From: Antedon mediterranea
Lineage: Eukaryota; Echinodermata; Crinoidea; Comatulida; Antedonidae
Direction of reading: 5' to 3'
Assembly (NCBI RefSeq): GCF_964355755.1
Contig: NC_092670.1
Location: 39,357,795-39,421,794, forward strand
DNA: 64,000 nt
In this document: piece by piece, positions 55,701-64,000 of the stretch
Position numbering within the stretch: position 1 is the first letter of the stretch
Layout of the letters: every line of letters starts with the position of its first letter
Position numbers and translations under genes: made by a program
The notes under the pieces: generated by a model
Told to the model about the DNA's origin: nothing
The model's database searches: none
Seen by the model: the letters and a program-made list of their open reading frames with translations, nothing else

Positions 55701-58700
55701 ATCTTACTGTTTGTTATAATTATTTCCTTTGAAACTTTGATGTGTTTTGTACATTATAGGATTTTTTTAATTTAGTGATAATGATATATGACTGTACCTC
55801 TGCTCTTTGATGGTAAAATGAAAAGCAACCTCAATTTTTTTTCAACAGCTGGAAAACTATGGGATGCCATTCAGCCGGACTGAAGAAGGTTTGATATACC
55901 AAAGAGCATTTGGAGGTGGTAGCTATGACTACGGTAAGGGTGGACAGGCTCACAGATGCTGTTGTGTTGCAGACAGGACTGGACATTCACTGCTACACAC
56001 ACTATATGGTCAGGTATGTTAAGCTCTGTCTACACTATTAAACAGTATGTGACAAAAAAAATATGATGTGCCCATATATTGGGCATATCACTACCATGTG
56101 TAGGCATATCACTACTATATTTGGGCACATCACTAACAAAACGAACAACGACTAATATATGTTTTTACACAATGACCAAGCCCTATTCAGGGGACACCCC
56201 TATTGTACTATTGTAGGGACACTATGTTGGGTCCACAGTGACGAAAATGGGATTACTCTATCTACGAAAACAATTAAAATAAATTTTTGTTTTTTCAAAC
56301 ATTTAATTTCTTAAAATCCATAATAATCAAACATATACTATTTAAATAATATAGTGACTATTTTATTTAAAAACGTTACATTTTTTAAAAAAAGAAAATT
56401 TGTATTATATTTACAGTTATATTTTCATCTAATATTTGATTAAGAAGTTGATATATAAATATGACTTACCTTTTCCTAAACAAACAGCTACAGTAGTTGT
56501 GTGTGTATACAACTGCTGGTTTAGTAATTATGTACACATAGAATTGACACTTTACTCATCATTATAATAAGAGTTCTTCTTCCAACAGCTTATGTAAACT
56601 AATTAAAGTTACACACGACATGTATTGTTATTTACGCGTTTTGTATGTTTGTGGTCATAGTAACTAAAAAGGTAACAATAGCGAGGTATCTCAAAGACTA
56701 TAATGAATGTATAGTATTAATAATAATCAGCTCTATTGCTTGAATTAATATCAATTGTAACAGGAAATAATAATAATAAAGAATTACATAAAAACACCTT
56801 ATTAATATTCTATTTTTTAGTTTGTCATAAATAATAATAAAATAATAAGAATAAAGTTGTGAGTTAATTTAACCACTGTCGGTACAATTGTCTTGTAGAC
56901 GATAATGAGAAATTTTCTTTTTTTAAATTGTAATTTGATTGGCGTATATTTATTTCTACTTTTATAATAATGGGATAAAATTACAATGCGATGATGAGGA
57001 TGATATTAATGAGAATTTTAATTTGTTTTCAGTCGTTGAGATACGATACCAACTACTTTATAGAGTACTTTGCCTTGGACCTTCTGTTTGAGAAAGGAGA
57101 ATGTGTTGGGGTCATTGCACTGTGTTTGGAGGACGGATCCATTCATCGTTTCCGCTCAAAGAGCACAATTATAGCGACAGGGTGAGATTTATTTATTTTG
57201 AATAATTAGGCAAAATAAAAAAAAACATTTGCCTTTTTCACAAAAGGAAAAATAAGGTACACACCTAATTGGTGACAGTGGCTTAGGCTGCTTTTGTGCT
57301 TTACTGGCAGCTAGTGACTATGATTTTATATTTTCTCTTTGCGTCGTGTTTGTTTTTTTATTTGTATTATATTTTGTAAAATGTATCTTTTGCCTGAATA
57401 AATAATAATACTAATTGGATTTTTCTTTATTGTTTTAGTGGATACGGTAGGTCATATTTCAGTTGTACCTCAGCCCATACCTGCACGGGTGATGGTACAG
57501 CAATGGTCAGTCGGGCTGGTCTGCCTAACCAGGACATGGAGTTTGTCCAGTTTCATCCCACAGGTAAGGATATTATTAAAATGTTTACAATTATGACATT
57601 TCAGAATTGCGAATGTTAAAAGGAGATTGATATCAAATCTAAATCCTAACTGTTGAAAGGAACTTTAGATGCAATGCTGTCTGAATGCATTATTGGAAAG
57701 CATTTTTTTTTTATTAAAGTGTGCATCAAAACGTCTTAATTAAAGATGTATTGTCTAAAAACATGAAAAATGAAAATTAATAAAATCAGACTTTAAATAG
57801 GTTATTTTGTAGTTTAAATAAACTTCAGTAAAAAAAAACAACAAAAAATGTTTTCTCATATAAAATGACAAAATAAATGGTAAAATTCAACCAAAACCCA
57901 ATTGGCTGACAGCCAATTTGACTATTTTTTCTTTAAATTACAGTTTTTTTCAGGTAAATAAATTTGTTTTCGATTCAATTTGTGTTCAAAGTGGATAATT
58001 ATTATGTGACATTAAAATGGCATGTTCGACAAAAAGTGTGAAAAAAACATAAAAGGAGATTGATATAAAATATAAATCATAAGTGTGAAAACAACTCTAG
58101 ATAGTGATAAAATGCTGTCTATGGTTTGAATCCTGTGTGAACGCATCATTGGAATACGATGGAAAAAAAGTGTGCATCAAAGTGTCTTAATGTAATGTTA
58201 GTGTTAATGCAGCCTTCACAATGTTAATTATAATGAATGGTGTAAGGACGCGTATTATGAAGCTTATTAGCCACAAAAAGACAATATGTATTCAATTGAT
58301 GATACCAAGTTATTGTATTAGATAGCCTCAGGCGTTCATCATTATACACACTTATTCTTCTGTTCTTGTTAATAATACCCAAGGATAATTATTAGAAGAG
58401 AAAAAAATTATGTTTAACCCAACTTGTACTCTTTTAAAACATAATTAGATATTCATTTTTTTGCCCATAAAAAGAACTACACATGTTTTTTGTTTTTATT
58501 AAAGCATAAAGTATATTCTTTTCATAAAAAAGTATATAATTACCAGTGGTGAGTGAGTGAAAGAATATTAGAGGGAGCTATTTACCATCTGTGTACTTCC
58601 ATTCTAATCATTTGATATTTAAATAAGCGTCAATTACCTGTAGTGAGTTTAGATTATACTGTATAGAGGGAGCTATTTAGCATCTGTGTACTTCCATTTG

Positions 58701-61700
58701 ATATTTTGCTGAGTGTCAATTGTCACTTTGTCTTAAAAGGTATATATGGAGCTGGTTGCTTAATAACTGAGGGTTGCCGAGGTGAGGGCGGCATATTGAT
58801 TAATAGCGAAGGTGAGCGGTTTATGGAGCGCTACGCCCCGACTGCGAAGGATTTAGCTTCAAGGGACGTGGTCTCAAGATCAATGACAATTGAAATTAGG
58901 GAAGGCCGGTAAGAAATATGTATTGTCCCCCAAAAACATGAAAAATAAATATTTAAAAAATCAGACTTTGAATATGCCATTTTGCAGTTTTAATTAAGTT
59001 ATTCACTAATGTAAAAAACGAGAAAAAAATTATTATTTCACTTCAAAAACAAAAAGAAACGTTTAATTTTAACCAAAAACCATTGTCTGACAGATTTTTT
59101 ATTTTTTTAATTTTTTGCTTAAAAGAATAAATTTTTTTCATGTAAATCTTTTTTTTTCAATCCAGTTTTTGGTCAAAGTGAATAACTATTACATGACATT
59201 AAAATGGCATATTCAAAAAAAATTGTGGGGGACAATACATCTTTGAAGAAATATTAAAGAAAAAATAACCACAATTTAATTATTATTTTTGGCTAAGTTG
59301 CAATGGTTGGCAAATTATAATATACAATATTCAAATAAGATTGTACTGTATAAAGCCCTGTCTACACTATTAAAACAGTTAGACAAAAAGTATGATGTGC
59401 CTAAATATGGTAATGATATGCCTAAATTATTATATGGTTGTGATATGCCTAAATTATTATATGGTTGTGATATGACATCATGTCCATATATTATGGGCAC
59501 ATCACATAAAGTTTGATAGTGGAGACAGAGATTTGGTTGCAATGCTTGGCTACTCATAATATACAATATTCAAATGAGATATTGTACTGTATTACAATGG
59601 TGAATTATTTTAGTCAGATGTATTGTATTATTCTGAATTATTTTCTTATAGTGGTGTCGGTCCGAAGAAAGACCATGTATACCTACAACTGTATCATCTG
59701 TCACCAGAACAGCTTAAAACTAGACTACCAGGCATCTCAGAGACTGCTATGATCTTTGCTGGTGTAGACGTCACAAAAGAACCAATCCCTGTGCTACCTA
59801 CTGTCCACTACAACATGGGTGGAGTTCCTACCAACCGCAAAGGAGAGGTTCGTGCGAATTTAACTTTTGAAGCAATAGGTTTAATGAATGTACTAGTGGC
59901 TTAAGCTGAGATAACTAGTCATGGGTTTTATAAACAGGCCTAAAGCCTTGTCTACAGAATCAAACGTTATGTGACAACAAAATGTGATGTGCCTATAGAC
60001 ATGATGATGTCATATTACTACCATATTGGGTACTAGTTTTGTCAAACTACTTTGATAGTATAGACAGAGATTTACTGATTTCTTCCAAAAAATCATATTT
60101 AAGTTTTCTGACTGTATCTTCTGTTTTAATTGATAGGTTATTTACTATGAGAATGGAGAAGATAAAGTCGTGCCAGGATTGTATTCGTGTGGAGAGGCAG
60201 CGTGCGCGTCCGTTCACGGTGCCAACCGTCTCGGTGCCAATTCACTTCTGGATCTAGTTGTCTTTGGCAGAGCCTGTGCCTTGACCATCGCTGAAAACCA
60301 CAAGCCTGGAGAGAGTATTCCAGATATTAAAGCGGTATTTAAACGCTATTTTAATTTTCAAATGAACTATCAAAATATGAACTGTTAATTAATAATAAAA
60401 ATAATTCAGGCGGTACTGTATCTATTTCCAAAGTATAGGATGTACGTGATGTAAATGAGATGCTGTATTACCAAATATTCCTATGATACTGCTGGAATAG
60501 ATAGTATGTCGAGATACAGCACTGGGAATCGCATGCATTTTATGCAGTGGTTGTATTTGACTGAAAAAAATAAATTATAATTATTATTTTAATTTTAGAA
60601 TTCTGGTGAAGAATCAGTAGCCAATCTTGATAAGCTGCGACACGCTGATGGCAACCTACCAGTGGCAGAAGTACGTGCCAACATGCAGTGGGTAAGCAAA
60701 CTCTTTCAAAAACGCCTTAAGCTCTATCTACACTATCAAACTTTATGCGACAAAAAAATGTGATGTGCCCATATATGGACATGATGATGTCATATCACTA
60801 CCATTTTTTGGCATGTCACCACCATGTTTGGGCACATCACACTTTTGTTGTCGAACTCGTTTGATAGTGTAGACAGAGCTTTACATTACCATCAGTTCAT
60901 CATGCATTGCTCACATTATTTGCGATAATAACATGCCTATTAAGCTGTTGAATGAATCATTACATTTCGATTTCTTTTCAACCAGGTAATGCAAAATAAT
61001 GCTGCAGTGTTCCGTACTGGAGAGATCCTAAAAGAGGGCGTCAAGAAAATCGATGATGTTTACCAACAATTAAATGACGTCAAGGTAAACCATTTTTTTT
61101 TTCTATCTTAGAGTAAAATCCGTCCCATGTTATTGCAGTTTTTTAATTTATTATTTTTACCATACTTTTTGTATAAAAAATGTGTGTAGTGTTTAAGAAT
61201 AGAATGCATTCTGCATTTGAATTGAAAATGTAAAGCTCTGTCTACACTATCAAACCAGTTTGACAAAAAAGTGTGATGTGCCCAAATATGGTAGTGATAT
61301 GCCAAAATATGATAACATCATGTCCATATATGGGTACATCACATTTTTTTGTCACTTAAAGTGAACTATTCTGTACCAAGCAAGCCTGGTTACTTCCATA
61401 TAATGTTACTAATGTGTATTACATGTGTTGTTTTTCAGTTGTACGACCGAGGAATTGTGTGGAACACGGATCTAGTTGAAGCGCTGGAACTACAAAATCT
61501 ACTTTTAAATTCTGCTCAAACCATGCATTCAGCTGAGAACCGAGAGGAGAGTCGTGGCGCCCATGCACGAGAGGACTTTCCTGTAAGAGCTTTAGGAATT
61601 ACTCTATGACTTACAAATCTTTCTTTTTAACGACCCTATTCTCTGTACTGTATATCCACATATGGCATATTCTGTAATTCAGTGTAACATATGTATCACA

Positions 61701-62902
61701 TGTTATACCTGCTTATTTATTGTTACTTCTTTGAAGGTAGGATACAGTAAAAGAAAGCATAGATACGTAGACAGATACATTTTTTTTTCTGGATCTCAGC
61801 ACCCCCAATAATCTTATTCAGTACTTAAGTATTTTTTTAAAAATTTATCAATTATTTTAAGTATAAAATCCATGCTTAAGCATAATGTTGTTTACATTTC
61901 TACTGTATGTTAGAACATTGTTGGAATTTTGTTGTTTATCGCAGGATCGCATTGATGAGTATGAATATTCTAAACCATTAGAAGGTCAACAAAGAAGATC
62001 GTATGAGGAACATTGGCGAAAACACACATTAGCATATATGGATAAAGAATCGGGAAAAGTAAGTACACAAACACATTCCAGCACATATTTAGACAGTGTC
62101 TGTATTCTTTGGTGAATCAGGGGTCAACAACTTCAGTGACATGAACTGTGTGGAATATACTGCTGGGCTGCATGTCTTATGGTTAATTTTGTATGTATAA
62201 AGGTCTATCTATGAATAAAAAAAAAACTGGTAATATTAAAAGTGCTTTTTATAAAAGCCTAGTGTATTTCATTGCAATATCTTCATTGTAATATGTTCAT
62301 TTTAATACTGTATGTTCATTGTGATATGTTCATTGTAAGTATGTTTATTGTAATATGTTCATTTTAATACTGTAGGATCATTTTAATACGTTCATTGTAA
62401 TATGTTCATTTTTTATATGTATATTGTAATATGTTCATTGTAATATGTTCATTTTGATACTGTATGTTCACTTTAATACTGTATGTTCATTGTAATATGT
62501 TAATTGTTTATATGTTCATTGTAATATGTTCACTTTAATACTATATGTTCATTGTGATATGTTCATTGTGATATGTTCATTGTAAGTATGTTTATTGTAA
62601 TATGTTCATTTTAATACTGTATGTTCATTTTAATACGTTCATTGTAATATGTTCATTTTTTATATGTATATTGTAATATGTTCATTGTAATATGTTCATT
62701 TTGATACTGTATGTTCATTTTAATATGTTCATTGTTATATGTTCATTGTGATATTTTCATTGTAAATACGTTATATGTTTAATGTAATACATTCACATCA
62801 TTGTTTTCTTTTCAGGTTAAATTAGATTATAGGCCAGTAATTGATGAGACGTTAGATCAAGAAGATTGTGCAACGGTTCCACCAGCAGTTAGATCGTACT
62901 AA
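52718..62902 (+). CDS. SDHA: Succinate dehydrogenase flavoprotein subunit, mitochondrial (complex II)
   Basis: Sixteen exons: 52718-52777, 53190-53282, 54021-54182, 54876-54931, 55434-55521, 55849-56013, 57033-57181, 57439-57563, 58740-58908, 59652-59847, 60137-60334, 60599-60691, 60986-61084, 61439-61582, 61945-62058, 62816-62902 (TAA). Product 665 aa, the usual length. The first ~45 residues are a targeting peptide. [13 protein letters not shown] (residues 69-81) is the FAD-binding loop and H100 in [10 protein letters not shown] is the covalent FAD histidine. HPTG, HYNMGG and [10 protein letters not shown] match conserved active-site segments. It oxidises succinate to fumarate in the TCA cycle and passes electrons into complex II. 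Exon 1 uses a weak GTCAGT donor, the least certain junction. Confidence 0.96.
53800..53856. repeat. Family A right-end fragment in SDHA intron 2
   Basis: TGTTGCGTCTCTAGTGGGAA followed by CCAAGCATTA; the left part is missing. Confidence 0.5.
54207..54393. repeat. Family B element, SDHA intron 3
   Basis: Complete, 187 bases, with the internal unit ATATGGTAGTGATATGCC(C/A)AA repeated three times. That explains the size range of the family. Confidence 0.8.
55104..55250. repeat. Family B element, SDHA intron 4, first of two
   Basis: Complete ends (TTAAAGCTCTGTCTACATTA and GTGTAGATAGAGCTTTAA). Confidence 0.8.
55306..55415. repeat. Family B element, SDHA intron 4, second
   Basis: Shorter copy starting TGGTCTACACTATCAAACTG and ending GTTTGATAGTGTAGTGA, only about 20 bases before the acceptor of exon 5 (55434). 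It may overlap the branch-point region. Confidence 0.7.
55570..55706. repeat. Family B element, SDHA intron 5
   Basis: TAAAGCATGTCTACACTATC to GTGTAGACAGATCTTA, complete, about 50 bases after the exon 5 donor. Confidence 0.75.
56020..56135. repeat. Family B element, SDHA intron 6, right end lost
   Basis: Begins TAAGCTCTGTCTACACTATT seven bases after the exon 6 donor and stops at GGGCACATCACTAAC. Confidence 0.65.
57259..57410 (+). mobile_element. Retroelement 3' tail, copy 2, SDHA intron 7
   Basis: Matches 33890-34055 over its full length, including the GAATAAATAATAATA end. Finding the same 3' end at two loci supports a mobile retroelement. Confidence 0.55.
57744..58050. repeat. Family C element, decayed, SDHA intron 8
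   Basis: GATGTATTGTCTAAAAACATG start, CAATTTGACTATTTTTTC in place of the usual box, and TAATTATTATGTGACATTAA near the end. The right terminus is lost. Confidence 0.6.
58919..59242. repeat. Family C element, intact, SDHA intron 9
   Basis: Ends TGTATTGTCCCCCAAAAACA and TTGTGGGGGACAATACA are perfect inverted repeats over about 15 bases. No ORF. It is the reference copy for the family in this window and starts ten bases after the exon 9 donor. Confidence 0.8.
59352..59533. repeat. Family B element, SDHA intron 9
   Basis: TAAAGCCCTGTCTACACTAT to GATAGTGGAGACAGAGATTT. It contains a duplicated internal CCTAAATTATTATATGGTTG unit. Confidence 0.75.
59940..60074. repeat. Family B element, SDHA intron 10
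   Basis: TAAAGCCTTGTCTACAGAAT to GATAGTATAGACAGAGATTT. It ends about 60 bases before exon 11. Confidence 0.75.
60718..60884. repeat. Family B element, SDHA intron 12
   Basis: Complete: TTAAGCTCTATCTACACTAT to TAGTGTAGACAGAGCTTTA. Confidence 0.8.
61232..61362. repeat. Family B element, SDHA intron 13, right end lost
   Basis: TAAAGCTCTGTCTACACTAT start; stops after TTTGTCACTTAAAGTG. Confidence 0.7.
62270..62790. repeat. Degenerate minisatellite in SDHA last intron
   Basis: More than 30 imperfect units of ATGTTCATTGTAAT or ATGTTCATTTTAATACTGT. A block of about 200 bases recurs once (62330-62480 and 62580-62730), so there is higher-order duplication. Confidence 0.85.
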
Positions 62903-63523
62903 TTGCAGCATATAAATATCATAACGGTTCCACCAGCAGTTAGATTGTATTAATCTCAGCAGATCGACAACACAAGCATGCACTCCCTATGATATGGTAG
63001 CGTTTTCATTGTTAGATATTAATGACCTTTTTGTTTTCACGTCATGCCACTAGACTATGCCGCTATTGAGTCTAAAATCATATGGTCCTAGATGTCTGCA
63101 GTGTGACCTTTTGACTCAACAGCTGTGTAGTCATGGCACATGAAAGCAAAAGGTTGTTATATGTTATGGCAACCAATTTACTGTTTCCTTCTTATTTGTG
63201 TGTGGGTGGGGCGGGGTTGAGGAAGGGATAGTTTGTTGTGATTTGATCAATTATCAGGAAAAAATTTGATTTATTTTGTGTTTATCAGGTTTCAATACAA
63301 CAATAATGTTAGATTGAATATTTTGCTTATAAATTAACTAATGTTAAAAACAGAATAGTAGATTTCACAAAATATAATAATTATTATGTACATAATATGA
63401 GTATCATAGGGGGGAAATATCTGTTTTTAGTCGCTGTGGGTGTGAAATGTACAGTATATACAATTACTTTATGAATAAATTAAGACGTTAAATATTATTT
63501 CTTCCTTCCTCAATCAGCCTTGT

Positions 63524-63690
63524 TTGTCTACACTATCAAACTTTATGTGACAAAAAAATGTGATGTGCCCATATATGGACATGATGTCATATCACTACCA
63601 TATTTGAGCATATCACTACCATATTTGAGCATATCACTACCATATTTGGGCACATCACACTGTTTTTGTCAAACTAGTTTAATAGTGTTT
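63524..63690. repeat. Family B element downstream of SDHA
   Basis: TTGTCTACACTATCAAACTT start with three ATCACTACCATATTTG(A/G)G units, ending CTAGTTTAATAGTG. Confidence 0.7.
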
Positions 63691-63794
63691 GTCATGATTT
63701 ATACTTTGTTTCTAAACCATCAACATACAAAATATAAAGTATTTCTGAAAATGAACAAGTTGAATGGTTAATTGACACCAAACCATCGTGTTAT

Positions 63795-63912
63795 GCTATG
63801 TCTACACTATCAAACTTTACGTGACAAAAATGTTGATGTGCCCATATATGATCATATTTTGGCATATCAGTACAATATTTGGGCACATGAAGTGATAGTT
63901 TAGACAGAGCTT
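63795..63912. repeat. Family B element, window end
   Basis: TATGCTATGTCTACACTATC to GATAGTTTAGACAGAGCTTA, short copy. Confidence 0.7.
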
Positions 63913-64000
63913 AACAGCGGTAGTAACGCGTTTCATATCGTGTAGAAAACACGAAAAATGTTACTACAAAAATGGAAATTATTGAAAATAGTTGATATAG

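Larger units (their letters stand above)
62903..64000. other. SDHA 3' flank
   Basis: 3' UTR and downstream DNA. AACGGTTCCACCAGCAGTTAGA from the last coding exon is repeated at 62930-62952. A possible poly(A) signal AATAAA lies at 63474. Family B copies follow at 63524 and 63795. No further gene seen. Confidence 0.55.

Overview
This is animal nuclear DNA: AT-rich, with GT-AG introns, dense short repeats and mitochondrial-targeted complex I and II subunits. Tandem hyalin-repeat (HYR) exons, a C-type lectin with HYR domains, and many small inverted-repeat elements fit a marine deuterostome, most likely an echinoderm. That is inference from gene content; no species-level marker was seen.

Layout. 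(1) 588-24003, + strand: three tandem paralogous genes for predicted type I membrane receptors. Gene 1 enters the window with its 5' part missing and has at least seven HYR domains, one EGF, a transmembrane (TM) helix and a tyrosine tail. Gene 2 (7603-12483) encodes signal peptide, C-type lectin, three HYR, EGF, TM and tail, 513 aa. Gene 3 (16613-24003) has the same order with five HYR, 691 aa. Each domain is an exon or exon pair in phase 1, so cassettes can be gained or lost without a frameshift. (2) 24791-31293, - strand: NDUFV1, 12 exons, 479 aa, convergent with receptor gene 3. (3) 36133-42840 and 48898-51975, - strand: two tandem SLC30A2/3/8-type zinc transporters with identical seven-exon structures, 400 and 393 aa. 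(4) 52718-62902, + strand: SDHA, 16 exons, 665 aa, head-to-head with the second zinc transporter. I reconstructed all exon joins by hand from splice sites and reading frame. Total coding lengths divide by three in every complete gene.

Repeats fill introns and spacers. Family A is a short foldback element starting near GGTTCCCACTAG. Family B is a 110-190 bp foldback element with ends like AAGCTCTGTCTACACTATC, very common in SDHA introns. Family C is about 320 bp with TATTGTCCCCCAAAA ends. Family D has CAGTGGCGTAA ends. Other repeats are an AGTCGCGTG-ended element, a GGTAGAGGGCGCG-ended element, LINE and SINE remnants, and several minisatellites. Three repeats are visibly interrupted by another.

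The most interesting part is the receptor cluster: lectin recognition outside, an expandable HYR stalk, and a short tail with a conserved HTYxT[LI] motif. A fossil of the 3' end of NDUFV1 lies behind gene 2, and probably gene 1, so the cluster seems to have grown by duplicating a unit that carried the edge of its convergent neighbour. NDUFV1, SDHA and the zinc transporters are ordinary housekeeping genes.
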